A program made the position numbers and the translations under genes. From the NCBI GenBank assembly GCA_015680685.1, contig MNCI01005895.1, positions 245,648-309,647 of the forward strand: a stretch of DNA of 64,000 nucleotides, written 5' to 3'. Below are positions 12,161-24,459 of the stretch, in pieces. Below the pieces are notes generated by a model that had not been told where the DNA came from, did not search any database, and saw only the letters and a program-made list of their open reading frames with translations. The number at the start of each line of letters is the position of its first letter. Within the stretch, counting starts at the first letter, position 1. The DNA comes from Gnetum montanum (lineage: Eukaryota > Streptophyta > Gnetopsida > Gnetales > Gnetaceae).

Positions 12161-12703
12161 TTATTCTCTATCTAAAAAATCCAAGGAGCTAGATCCCTTG
12201 ATGATAACTCTTAATCCATTAAAGGACATAATAACTATAGTTGTTGTAGGTTGTACTTTCTCAATTAAGCCCAAGTGTTCAATGATGGTGTGTGGGATGA
12301 TGTTGGTTTTAGCCCCATCATCAACATGCACCCAATGTATTAAAAATTGTCCTATGAATATAATTATGAATAAATGGGCTTTAGTTACTTCTCCATTTGG
12401 GGGATTAACCTTAATTTTTCTATTGCAAAATGTTAAGGATGTTGACTTATCCTCCCTTGGTGAGGGAGAAATCATCATTGCATAGATGAATTTCTCGTTA
12501 GTAGGAATATCTTTACTAATGAGTATGTAGGTAAACATTTTGAATACTACCTCATGATGTATCATAGAATCCATTATTAGGTCATACAAGTTTAGGGTTC
12601 TATTTTTTTCCTTGAGGGATTGCCTAACTTGGTCCATTGCACTAAGGAAGTTTTTGTTGTTGGCTATAGGCTTGTCACCCCAGTTATGCTTTACTTTCTC
12701 CAT
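12161..12703 (-). pseudogene. Retropepsin region, element A
   Basis: An open minus-strand frame of 180 codons. The N-terminal half, before the protease, has LYDLIMDS, matching LYDLIMTS of element B. The catalytic box is HVDDGAKTNII (12322-12311 for DDGA); gypsy proteases normally have D-(S/T/G)-G-A, so the middle residue is Asp. Downstream come GLRVIIKGSSSLDF and further protease-like sequence to about 11760 in broken frames. The protease would cut the Gag-Pol polyprotein. This is the best-preserved reading frame of the element. Confidence 0.75.
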
Positions 12704-13299
12704 GCATTCAAAAATGTAGACTTCAACTTTAGGCTTTGGCTATTATGGTTTTTTCTTGTTCTTTTGGTTGTAGGCTTTGGTGACCTCTAGTTGCTTGTTA
12801 CTTGAAGAGGATGGGGCAAAGAAGGTCATGGGTATAGATGAAATGGGAGTGGGCTTCAGTGGACACATTTTCTTTCATGCTCATGTATGCTTTTCTCCCA
12901 TATTATCAAGATTTTTCTTCTAATTCTTCCTTTGTTTGGCTATAAATTTTTTGTTTTCAGTCATTAGCTAAGAAAGAGATAGTAGCATTGGCCACCGTAG
13001 GGGATCACTGTAAAGTTGGTTAGGCTATAGCTATTTGGGTTGTATTGAGTTGGGATACTTTGATAACAAAAGATTTCCTTGGAGGCATTCATGATAATAA
13101 TCTTACAACGAAGGAGGGTCTTGAGCTATTGGAAGCTAAAACATTTCTATCATTGTAAAGGAATATGTGAATATGAGTGGTCCTCTTGAAGGTCTTTGAT
13201 TCTCCTTGATGTTGAATGTTGAAATAACATAGGAGCTATTGTTAGAATTCCATGGGTCTTTGAAGACCTGCATCAATTGGTTTTGTTACTAATCTAGTT

Positions 13300-15383
13300 T
13301 AGAAGCATTAAGTAATAGTTCCCCTTATCTATAATTATTTATAGGATATCCTTTAGTGCAAGGAAAAATTTAGTGTCATGACTAGGTACTTGATGAAAAT
13401 GGTAGAAGTGGCCTAGCATGAAGTATTTAGGAAACTAGCGATTATCCTTCATTAATCAAAAGAAATTTTTGGCTATTTTGCATAGTTGCTCATGTTTTCT
13501 TTGAGTGGATTTAGTCATTTGTTTATGTTTCATGCGTACACTTCCAAATAGTTGGTATAGTAACTAGGATGGTTATAATGGAAACATAGTCTGTTTAGTC
13601 ATATTCTTCCTTTCAAAGTTAGGTTTATTTGTTGTCGATGTAGTGGTCATAGAAGTTACAGGTTGGTTATTATGGTTATTAGTGGGGGCCTTGGGTAGAT
13701 TGAACTTTAGCCCTTGGTTTGTGATCTTTTTTTCCTTGGTTCTAGTTGCTACAGTAGTACTATTTTGTTTTCTCTTTTCTTTCTCTCTTTGAGTATGTTG
13801 ATTTTTATATGCTATATAGAACAAATTAGAATTGACCTCTATAGCATCCTCTATAATTTTAGCTTGTGAGAAAGCTTGGATAAGAGACTGTGAATCAAGG
13901 TAGTAGAGTTTAGCCTTGATGAAGTCATTAAATACTTACTTGAATATGGCTAACAAGTCAACTTTGACTATGGGCTCTAGTATTTCATTTAGTATTCCAT
14001 TTCACCAATAAAGGAATTTCTGTATGGGTTCTAAGGATGCCTACTTGACCTCCATGAGCTGGTCAACCATGTTTTAGTCTTCAAGTTATACATAAAGTGG
14101 GTGACAAACTAGGCTACTAACTCCTCCAAAGAGGATATGGACTCTTTGGATGATGCACAATACCAATCTAGTGATTTCCTAGTCAAAGACATAGGGAAAA
14201 TCCTTATAATGGTATAATGCCATGGTTGCAAGAGTAAACATTCAAATTGAAAGGTAATAAGGTGAGCATTAGGATTACCTTCTCCATTATATTTGCTAAA
14301 TTAGGGAATGGGGACACCAAGAGGAAGTGCCAAGGGTGGGACTATAGAAGTTATGGGACCATCTTGGTAGAAGGTTATAATATTGACAATTTTTATGGTA
14401 GAGGGTTTAAGCTTCTTCAACTCCTCCATTAGGTCATAGATTATTTGGAAGGCTTAATCCAATCATGGAGATGGCCCCATTAGTTACAAGGTTTGTACAT
14501 AATGTTCTGGTGTCTATTGTGTAGCTTGTGTCCTTCTTATGGGTTGCATGATATAAGGAAAAGGTTGTGTTATGGTTGTGGCTTATGGGCCAAATAAAGA
14601 AAAAGATGTTTGTGCTAATACTTTAGGCACAAATGGGACAAATGGGTTGTGTGATCCCTATGTTGCTTAGGATCCCATGGTGAACCTTGAGTGAGTAGTT
14701 AATGGATTTATGGTGGTAAAAACCACCATTGATGATTTTATAAATTGAGATTGTGTTATAAATTATATTGATGTGCTATAGTTGGTTGTTTGTGGCATTC
14801 CTTGAGTGTGATGTATGGATATAACCAATGTGGGATCTACCGTAGTAGGATACAAAATAGTGGAAGATGATGGCACCATTCCCATGGAGGAAAGAAAAGA
14901 ATTACAGGAAGGTGTTGTGACTTTGGAGAATGTTTTTTAGAATAGTCCTTCCAGGATGTTTTCAGGCTCAGATTCTACCTTAAATTTATCCTCATCTTCA
15001 TGTTGTTTCTCAAACCTAGGCTTTTTACCTTCCTCTTCCATGGTAATCAATTGGGCTAGGACACTAGAATAGATGTTGTTAATGAAAATTTAGTCATACA
15101 AAGAAGGGATTTACTCCTTCCCACTTCTTTGTATCAACTCAAACTCCCTTTTGGCGTAGGCTTCAATTCGTGGAATTAGCGTGCCTACCTATATATTCAC
15201 AGAAATGAAGTTTTAACAATATTCATTAATGGCTGAAAAATTAGGACTCTCCCCTCTAACTGTCAAAGATCACCTACACTCAATTATAGTATGGTCTTTA
15301 GGATCATACACCTTCATGGCTTGTTGGCTATGATCTTGGCCAGTGAATATGAAGAACAATTTGATGGACTTTTTAAAAGACAT
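13300..15383 (-). pseudogene. Gag remnant, element A
   Basis: The frame starts at an ATG (15383-15381) with MSFKKSIKLFFIFTGQD. The capsid domain is visible near 14320-14060: YNGEGNPNAHLITFQFE, then LTRKSLDWYCA and SLEELVA-FVTHFM, the layout of the plant retrotransposon gag domain. A charged linker follows (near 13824-13573). A degenerate knuckle lies near 13430: GHFYHFHQVPSHDTKFFLAL, matching element B's FYDYHQQCGHDTDYCMDL. Gag packages the RNA into virus-like particles. Stops and small shifts are scattered through it. Confidence 0.82.
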
Positions 15384-15539
15384 TGTTATAGTACTAATAA
15401 TGGCTTAAAATAGGCTATAAATAGTAAAATAGGACTAAATTCAAATGAATTTAATTGAAATAATCTTAAAGAAAATGAAAATGGCAAAAAATGATGTACT
15501 TACTATAATTAGTAAGTGGGGGATACAATCGGTTATTCC

Positions 15540-16500
15540 TTTACAAGAAATGAAATCTTAGAAACATTGGTTTTAAGCCACACCCAGGTTAGCCTTCCAA
15601 CTACCTCTATGCTATGTATGATATGGTGAAAAGAAGAAGGGGTGAAATAGTGAAAATATCACATCTTATTTCAACATTGGAGATAAGGGGCAAAATTTTT
15701 AAGACAAAAATGGAAACATGACAAGTTCCAAAGATGGTTTTGATAGGAAATCAACTTTTACTATAAAGGAGGGACAAGTATGCTTGCCTAGTATGGAACC
15801 CAATGTTATTTTAGTGGCAAAAAATATGGTAATAACAATTAAGTTGTTATTAAGGCTTTCACATGGGCTCTGCTCTAGAAATTTATAGTAGATGTTATGA
15901 GATTTTATCATCTAGACCACCTACAACTTCCATCCTAAGGTTTTTCCTATATGGAGAGGGGAGGGGGTGTGGGGGAGGGGGTGGTAAATGTAGCATTGCA
16001 TTCCATGGGAGTTTTGGCTTTTCAAAATAGAGAATGAATTTCAACTTGTAATAAAAGTATATTTGGTCAATAAATTGGTTTCAAACGTCATCAATGTTGG
16101 CCTCCCAATTACTTCCATGTTGGGTATGGAAGAGGAGGGGAAAAAAGCTGAGTGAGATGATGGGAATCTCACACATCCTATCTCATCATTCATGAGGTGA
16201 AGGCTGAAAACCAAAGTGGAAAGTTGGCATTTTCCCACTAGAACTAGTTTTAGCTAGCTGCCAATTTTCTTAGCTTGGGAAAGTGAGGGAAAGCCAACTC
16301 ATCAAACTATTGAATCACATACTTTTAGAATTTAGAAAAAAATCTTGACAATAAAAAAGAAAACAAATATTTTGAGGGGAAGGGGGGAGAACATATCAAC
16401 ATTTTCTTTGAACTATAAAATTAATAACAAATGTTGTGAAAAGCCAAAACCCAACCGCCTACAAATTCCATGGTACACTTTTAGTCATAGGGGAGGAGAG
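15540..16500 (-). repeat. Approximate 510-bp direct duplication in the leader of element A
   Basis: The block starting TTAGCCTTCCAA at 15589 recurs as TTGGCCTCCCAA at 16097. The phrases AATATCACATCTTATTTCA (15654) and GAATCTCACACATCCTATC (16165) keep the same spacing. A third shared phrase (CCTACAACTTCCATC near 15922, CCTACAAATTCCATG near 16458) is slightly further apart. The leader between PBS and gag has therefore been duplicated and has diverged. Confidence 0.6.
15952..15984 (+). other. G-quadruplex-type run in element A leader
   Basis: Six runs of G of length two or more lie on the plus strand, including GAGGGGAGGGGGTG and GGGGGAGGGGGTGG. At least four runs of four or five Gs are separated by one to three bases, which meets the usual G4 pattern. 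The G-rich strand is antisense to the element. Confidence 0.7.
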
Positions 16501-16598
16501 ACTAGTGTTGATTCTTCAAAAATTTTGGCTATAAAAGGTCAAGGAAAATATTACAAAAAATAATGAAAAGAATAAATTTGATCATAGAATTTAGGTGA

Positions 16599-16618
16599 AG
16601 GCCCTCTTTCTAGCACCA
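16599..16618 (-). other. Primer binding site of element A
   Basis: On the minus strand, TGGTGCTAGAAAGAGGGCCT starts eight bases inside the LTR edge. It is nearly identical to the site in element B (TGGTGCTAGAAGGAGGGCCA). It starts TGG as expected for a tRNA 3' end. I do not assign the tRNA. Confidence 0.72.
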
Positions 16619-16626
16619 AGAAAAAC

Positions 16627-18173
16627 TATTATGACCAAAAACCTTAGTTACTAGAAAAACCAAGGTTCTTTGATGTAGTAGTTTCCCAACCTTGAATCCC
16701 CAAGGTGTCCATGAGAAAAATGGGATTTGAGCTTTCCTGGTCAATCCAGCAGATTAACTAGGGACTTATAAAATGAAAAATGTGAAAAAGAAATAGAATT
16801 CAAAACTAATACTAAATCTAAAATAATGCATAGACAATAAAAACATACATTTCATAGACAAAACCAAAAACAAAAAGCTTTTTTGAAAAAGAAAATAAAC
16901 AATAAGTTTAAGAAATATATTCAAATGGTGCTTGAATGGGAAAGAAAAGGAGATTCACTAGTGTAGGTGTTCAAAGCCCATTGAAGCAGATAGGATCTAC
17001 TCTATGATCCAGGTAGTAAGCCTCTCCTAATGCCATCGAACCTTCCACAACTAATGCAACCTTAACTTTGTTAGTTGGGTCATTGTTAGGGGATGAGAAA
17101 CATGGAAAATTTGAATGCCATATTGCTCCAGACTAGTGTTTGAAAATCCCAAAAGTGTAGTTTTGATAGCCAAAATCTAGAAATCTCAAAGCTACAATGC
17201 TTCCACTTTGGGGTTCAAGAGAATGAAAGTATGGAAGGTTGCAAGAGCTCTTAAGTACCTAAGAATGCCCCAAGTATGGATTTTATGAACAATTATATGT
17301 GGATGGAAAAAGTTTCTTGATAATGTTGAACTTACTAAAAAAATTAGAAACTATAAATAGGGTTTGAGGTTGGCTTTTATAGGATTTTGAGGTCATGAAT
17401 GGGGCTGAAAATTGGCTATAATTTTGCTACAAAAATTACTGGAAATTGATTTTAAAATGACTACAAATTTGCTACAAATTGGTTATCAAATTTAGGTGAG
17501 ATTAGTACCCAAATTTGCAAGGCTACCATACATAGTAAGTGCTTCCCCCCATGGTCATTTCATTTATAATAAATAGTAATTAGGGCACACCTTCCATGCT
17601 AGAGTTGAATCTTCTATGTTGATATCTCCACCATGCTTACTAATGTGGCTAGTCAACATTAAACTATATGAAGTGATGAATTTTGGCCTTTGTGACTTCA
17701 ACAGTATGGGATGCTACATTAGAAGTGAAGACTCCATGCTAGGGGGAAACTTCCATGATGATAGGAAAAGGTTTCTAGGCTATGCATGTGGTCTCCACAC
17801 TAATGGGGGATGTTTCCAAAACTTCCACCTTTCCATGTTGGGATTAGATGAGATTTACCCCCATGCATGTGTTTCTAGCATAGAAAAATGTATACCCGCC
17901 TAAATAAAACCCATCAAAGTACCTTTTTTGGTATTTCAAAAGATATTTATGATCCCCCAAGACCAAATATAGACAATAAATGACCTTTTCCACCTAGGAA
18001 ATGAGGGCTGGACCACCTATAAGAAATTTTTAGCCTTAAAAGTATAAAGTATGTCAAATTTCCTACTATGAATTATAGTTACAAATTTAGAATGACATTT
18101 TCCTTCAAGTTTCATGTGGTGAAAGATACATGATGAAGATTGCTTATAAAATGTAACTTTTTATGGTGTTTCA
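16627..18173 (-). repeat. 5' LTR of element A
   Basis: About 1547 bp, bounded on the minus strand by TGAAACACC at 18173 and ...GGTCATAATA at 16627; the last CA is mutated to TA. Its outer part matches 1-183, and its whole length is loosely parallel to the LTR of element C (54367-55745). It contains a TATAAAAG box on the minus strand at 17381-17374. ORFs within it (for example 17616-17903 plus) are not supported by homology and are left out. Confidence 0.82.
17374..17381 (-). promoter_or_regulatory. LTR TATA box, element A
   Basis: TATAAAAG on the minus strand, about 790 bases from the LTR start. The same octamer occurs in element C's LTR at 54977-54970, about 770 bases from its start, in the same local wording (GCCTATAAAAGC). 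Conservation at equal position supports a core promoter. Confidence 0.65.
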
Positions 18174-21100
18174 TTATCTACAAGAATCATTTTTTGGTAT
18201 CTTGAAGAATCATTTTTTATTATCTTGAACAATTGTTTACTATTATCCTAAGGAACCTTTTATTGGTATCTCAAAAAAATTTATTTTATATCTTTAAAAC
18301 CATTTTTTAATATATCAAAGAATCATTTTTTAGTATCTGGAAGAACCTTTATTTAATGTCTCAAAGAACCATTTTCTGGTATCTTGAAAAACCTTTTTCT
18401 ACTATCTCAAAGATGATTTTTTTCTATCTCAAATAATCTTTTCTAGTATCTTAAAGAATCATTATTTTGGTATCTTGAAGAACCATTTTCTAGAATCTTG
18501 AAACGCTTTAGTATCTCATAGAACCATTTTCTAGTGTCTTTGAACTATCATTTCTTTATGTATCTCAAAGAACCTTTTTCTAGTATCTTGAAGAATGTTT
18601 ATTTGATATTTGAAAGAACCCTTTTCTATTATCTCAAAAAACCATTTTTTTAAATTTTAAAGAATTGTTTTCTAGTATCTTGAAAAACCATTTTTTAGTA
18701 TCTCAAAGAAAATTATTTTGGTATCTTGAAAAACAATTTTCTGGTGTCTTGAAGAACTACTTCTCTAGTATCTCAAAGAACCCTTTTCTAGTATATTGAA
18801 GAATCATATTTCTGCTATTTCAAAGAACTTTTTTTGGCACCTTTGAAGAACTATTTTTTTGGTATTTGCAACAAGTATTTTTTGGTATCTCAAACTACTA
18901 TTTTTTTATGTATCTCGAAGAATCTTTTTCTGCTATCTTGAAGAAGATTTTTCTGGTACCTTAAAAAATCATTTTCTAGTATCAGAACAAAATGTTTTCT
19001 GTTATCTCAAAGAAACATTTTCTAGTATCTATAAAAAAAAAAAATTTAGTATCTTGAAGAACTTTCTTTTGGCATATTGAAAAACTATTTTCTAATATGT
19101 GAAAGAATCCTTTTCTGATATCTTCAAGAAACGATTTTTGGTATTTCAAAAAATCATTTTTCTTGAAAAACCATTTAGTGTAAGAGACCTTTTTTGGTAT
19201 CTCAAAAAAGCTTTTTTTGGTAGTTTGAATAACCATTTTCTGATATTTTAAAAAATCATTTTCTAATATTTTAAAGAACCATTTTTTGGTATTTGCAAGA
19301 ATCTATTTTTGGTATCTTGAAAACCATTTTTTGCTATCTCAAAAAGTCCTTTTCTTATATCTCGAGAAACCATTTTCTGATATATCAAAGAATTAATTTT
19401 TTGATATGTAGAAAAAATTTTCTTAGAAATCATAAAGAACCATTTTCTAAAATCTTGAAAAGTTGTAGTATCTTATAAAACCATTTTCTAGTGTCTTTGA
19501 AGTATCATTTCCTCCTATATTTCAAAGAACATTTTTCTAGTATCTTGAAGAACCTTTCTTTGGTATCTAGAAGAATATTTTTTTATTATTTCAAAGAACC
19601 ATTTTTTCGTATAACAAAGAACCACTTTCTAGAATCTCAAATAGCGATTTTCTAGTATCTTAAACAAAAATTTTCTATTATCTCGAAGAATAATATTTTG
19701 GTGTCTTGAAAAACTAATTCTTTAGTATCTCAATGAAAAATTTTCTAGTATATTGAAGAACCATATTTTTTCTATTTAAAAAAAAAAAATTTGCATCTTT
19801 GAAGAACTATTTTTCTGATATGTGCAACAACTCTCTTTTGGTATCTCGAAATAGTATTTTTTTCATGTATTTTGAAGATCGTTTTTTCGATTTTCAATTT
19901 TTTGAAATACAATTTAGTACTATTTTTTCATGTATCGAGGTACTATTTTTGGTATCTTAAAGAATCATTTTTTAGTATCAAGAAGAAACATTTTGTGGTA
20001 TCTCAAAGAAACATTTTCTATTATTTAGAGAAAACAATTTCTAGTATCTTAAAGAAGGTTTTTCTAGTATCTTGAAAAACTATTTTTTGGTATCTTGAAA
20101 AACCATTTTCTGATATGTGAAAAAAAAAATTTTCTATTATCTTTAAGAACTAGTTTTTGGTATTTTAAAATAATATTTTTCTTGAATAGCCATTTAGTGT
20201 AAGAAACCTTTTCTATTATCTCAAAGAACTTTTCTTTGATATTTCAAAAAACTATTTTTCTATATGTTGAAGAACCATTTTTGGACATCTCCAAGAACAT
20301 TTTTCTAGTATCATTGAGAAACGTTTTTCACTATCTTAAAAAACCTTTTTATGATATATCAAAGAACCGTCTACTATTATGTCAAAGAACCATTTTCAAG
20401 AATTTTCAAGAATTATTTTTTGGTATCTCAAAAAACATTTTTCCTATCTCAAGAACCTTTATTTAGAAATACCTTTATCGAAAAAGAGCTTTAATAGGTA
20501 TTTTTTAGAACCATTTTCTAGTATGTCAAAGAAACTTTTTATACTATCTCAAAGAAGCATTTTCCAATATTTTGAAGAACTATTTTCTATTAACTATAAA
20601 ACCTTTTTTCTGGTATCATAAAGAAACATTTTTTTTTATATCTCAAAGAAACTTTTTCCAGTATCTACAAGAAACATTTTTTGGTATCTCGAAGAACTAT
20701 TTTCTAGTATCTCAAAGAGCCATTTTTTGGTATCTTAATAAACTTTTTTTAGTATCTCAAAGAGCCTTTATTTCAAAAAAGATTTTTCTAGTATATTCAA
20801 GAACCGTTTTTTGATATCTCAAAGGACCATTTGCTATTATCTTAAATAATCTTTTTCTTGTATCTCAATGGACTTTCTTTCAATATCTCAAAAAATCCTT
20901 TTTTAGGTATCTCAAAGAACCTTTTTCTAGAATCTTTAAGAATTAGTTTTTGATATTTCATAGAATAGTTTTCTACTATTACAAAAAGCCAAGTTCTATT
21001 ATGTTGATAAACTATTTTTATTTATCTTGAAAAATATTTTTTTGGTATCTCTTAGAATCCTTTTCTTATATATTAAAAAAATATTTTATCATATCTTGAG

Positions 21101-23515
21101 AAATAATTTCTTGATATCTCAAAAATCTTGTTTATGATATCTTAAAGAACCAATTTCTAATATCCTAGAGAACCATTTTTTTCTCATTATGATGAACCAT
21201 TTTTTGGTATCTTAAAGAACTTTTTTATATTATTTCGAAGAACCATATTCTCTTATCTTAAGGAATCATTTTCTCATGTATTTCAAAAAACCTTTTCTGG
21301 TATTTACAAAAACTATTTTATGGTATCTTAAAGAACCATCTTATGGTATATCGAAGAACCTCTTTTTGGTATGTTGAAGAATCATTTTTTATTATATTGA
21401 ACAACAATTTTCTATTATCTTGAAAAACCGTTTGCTAGTATATTGACCTTTTTTTTCATATCTCAAAAAGTCATTTTTTGATATATTAATGAACCTTTTT
21501 TTTTCATATCTGGAAGAAGCTTTTTTTATTATCTCATAGATTCATTTCCTAGTATTTTGGAAAACCTTTTTCTATTATTTTGAAGATCATTTTCCTTCTC
21601 TCTCAAACAACATACCAAAGCATTTTTTGGTATGTTGAAGCATCATTTTTCTGACATCCTAAAGAACTATTTTCTGCTATATTGAAGAATCACTTTTTGA
21701 TGTCTTGTAGAAATGTTTTGTATTATCTTCAAAATATCATTTTTCATGTATCTCAAAGAATTTTTTTCTTGTATCTTAAAAATTATTTTGTTGATATCTC
21801 AAATAACATGTTATCTCAAAGAACCAATTGTTTGTATGTCGAAGAACCTTTTTCTAGTATTCCAAAGAACATCTTTTCTAGTAACTTAAGGAACCTTTTA
21901 CTATCATCTAGAAGAAATATTTTCTAGTATCTCAAAAAAACTTTTTCTAGTTTATTTAAAAGTCTTTTTCTAGTATCTCAAAGAATTAATTCTCTAGTAT
22001 CTCAAAAAATCATTTTCTAGTATCTTGAAGGAGCTTTTTCAAGTATCTCAAACTACCAATTTTCGATTGTTTCAAAAGAACTTTTTCTAGAGCCTTTGAA
22101 GAACCATTTTTCTCATATGTGAAAGAATTATTTTCTATTATGTCAAAAAATCATTTTTTCTTATATATTGAAGAACATTTTTTTGGCATTATAAATAGCC
22201 TTTTTCTAGCATCTTGAAGAATCATTTTCTAATATCTTAAAGAACTATTTTTGGTATTTGGAGGAAATTGTTTTTGGTATATCAAAGAATCATTTTTTAC
22301 TATCTTAAAGAACCTTTTCTTGGTATCTCAAAGAATAACTTTTTGGTATCTTGAATAATAATTTTTTGGTATGTCAAAGAACCTTTTCCTAGTATCTTAG
22401 AAAATCTTTTCTTGTATATTAAAGAATCATTTTCTTCTGTCTTGAAGAACCTTTTATGTGTATTGAGAAAGATACTTGAAATACAATCTTTTTAAGATAC
22501 TTGTATTTTTTATATGTTGATATACATTTTTCTGGTATTTCAAAGAATCATTTTCTATTATCTCTAAGAACATTTTTCTTATATTCCAAAGAACCATTTT
22601 TCTTTCATTTTAAAGATTGTTTTTCTGATATCTCACAGAATTATTTTCTATTATTTCAAAAAACCTTTTTCTTATGTCTTGAAAAATCATTTTCTTATGT
22701 TTTGAAGAACCCTTTTTTTCATATATTTTATAAAACCTTTTTATGGTATCTAGAAAAATCATTTTCTAGTATCTTCAAAGAATTTTTTTCTCATGTATCA
22801 TGAAAAACCTTTTTCTGACATATCAAATAACTCTTTTCTAGTATCCTAAAGAACTATTTTCTATATTATTGAAGTACATTTTTTAAGTACATTCAAAAAA
22901 ATTATTTCTGATATCTTAAAAAATCTATTTTTGGTATTTCAAAGGAGTATTTTTGGATTTTTGAAGAACCTTTTTTTGGTATCTCAAAGAATGATTTTTT
23001 GGTTTTTTTAGAGAACCTTTTTCTTTTATCTTAAAGAATCATTTTTTAGTATCTCAAAGTACCTTTCTTTGGTATCATGAAGAACATTTTATTGGTATCC
23101 CAAAGATCCATTTTATAGTATATTGGAAAAATATTTTATGTTATCTTGAAGAACTATTTTTTTGCCTCTTGGAGAATCATTTTATAATATTTCAAAAACC
23201 CTATTTATGGTATCTCGAAAAACCTTTTTCTTATATTTCAAAGAACCTTTTGATGGTATCTTAAAGAACTATTTTTCTGGTATCTTAAAGAATCATTTTT
23301 TAGTATCTTGAATAACATTTTTCTAGTTTCTTGAAGAAAATTTTTTAGGTATATTCAAAGAACCATTCTCTCATGTATCTTAAAAAACCTTTTTTTAGGT
23401 ATCTCGAGGAACCCATTTTTGGTATGTCAAAGAAACATTTTCTACTTTTTCAAAGAATATTTTCTTGGTATTTTGAAGAACATCATCTCTGGTGTCTTGA
23501 AGAATCATTTTCTAA
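18174..23515. repeat. 23-bp minisatellite array, left block
   Basis: Some 230 units of about 23 bp, each TATCT(C/T)(A/G)AAGAAC followed by C(A/T)TTTTCT(A/G)G, with occasional one- or two-base changes in T or A run length. Units are diverged, with no higher-order period obvious by eye. It begins directly at the LTR end of element A and stops at the solo LTR start. All ORFs of 60-100 codons here (plus frames rich in F, I, S, Y, L, K; minus frames rich in F, K) are by-products of the repeat: 23 is not a multiple of three, so successive units rotate through the frames. Confidence 0.93.
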
Positions 23516-24459
23516 TGATGAGCATCAAAATGTTGTATCGATGGATCCCCATTGAAATAGCCTCATCAACAAGCCCCCATCAATGGGATCTAGTTTATGT
23601 GTTGTTGCCCCATTGATGGGGTTGAGTCGATGTACTGTTTGCTATGTTGATGTGGCCCTGTTGATGTAGCCCTAGAGAAAAAGCTATAAATATAGGCTCC
23701 CAATCATGTTTATGGTAATTTATGTAAAAATAGTAATAAAGCTCTTGTAGTTTGTCTATTCAAAAGTTGGAATATTTTTCCTAAGTGCCCATACCAAGAG
23801 TCATTGAGTATAAAAATCTTTATTTGAGCATTGTTGTACTTAAAAGACACTAGCGTGTATAATAATAAACATAAGATTTTTGATAAACCTTGTAGCATTC
23901 TAGAAAGCTTAAATTTTTTATTTATACATTTATTAAATATTCAACCAATTAAGTTAAATTAAGATAAATTAGGCTTTAATCAATTAAGCTAAATAGATTA
24001 AGTACATAAGTATAACTACTTCGAGCATAAACACATATTCCCTTTAATCCCAATAGCATTCTTGCTTGGTGCCCCTATTAGTGTACTACTTGGTAACTCT
24101 GAAATGGATATATAGGTTTAAGAAGTATATGAAAAGCAAGACTAGATGCTTATATTGGACTAGATAGAGACTAGTTAGTTAGTTAAATTAAATTAGTCAT
24201 AAAATTACTTCATTTCTCTCTTTAAGTATTAAAATAATAAAACATAAAATGATAAAAATAATATGCCCCAATTACACTTAACCACACATTTGTACTTCAT
24301 AAGTATAATTATAAAGACAATGAATAACCTTTAAGGTAAGATTTACTTCTTAAAAGACTAGTGCACTAAAAAGTAGAGTCAACAAAATTTGACTAGATCA
24401 TGTATGACTGCTTTGTAATTTGTATGGTTGAGGGTAGGGGTACTCTACATTAATCATCA
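23516..24459 (+). mobile_element. Solo LTR inserted in the minisatellite
   Basis: 944 bp starting TGATGA and ending TCATCA, a 6-bp inverted terminal repeat of TG...CA type. It interrupts the array, which resumes in the same sequence style on the other side. Flanks are TCTAA and TCTGG, consistent with a decayed 5-bp duplication. It holds repeated CCCCATCAATGGG / CCCCATTGATGGGG motifs near 23570-23625, a TATAAATA box at 23685-23692 and an AT-rich 3' half. A relative lies at 50940-51600. No coding capacity. The short ORFs in and beside it are not genes. Confidence 0.8.

Larger units (their letters stand above)
1..18173 (-). mobile_element. Element A: Tat-type Ty3/gypsy LTR retrotransposon, left LTR truncated by window edge
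   Basis: Read on the minus strand the order is 5' LTR (16627-18173), PBS, leader, gag, protease, a spacer of about 8 kb, RT-RNase H, a second RNase H, integrase, polypurine tract and 3' LTR (1-183). The protease-RT-RNase H-integrase order is that of Ty3/gypsy. The extra archaeal-type RNase H after RT-RNase H is the known mark of the Tat lineage. The right LTR ends in CA at 18173, exactly where the tandem array starts, so the element appears to have inserted in or beside that array; the flanking five bases are TTATC. The left flank is outside the window, so the target duplication cannot be checked. All genes carry several stops. It is a dead copy, unusually long because of the protease-RT spacer, which carries an antisense gene. 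Confidence 0.88.

Noticed and set aside
12111-12485. Plus ORF of 124 codons
   Set aside because: It lies antisense over the protease region of element A, which has the catalytic box on the minus strand.
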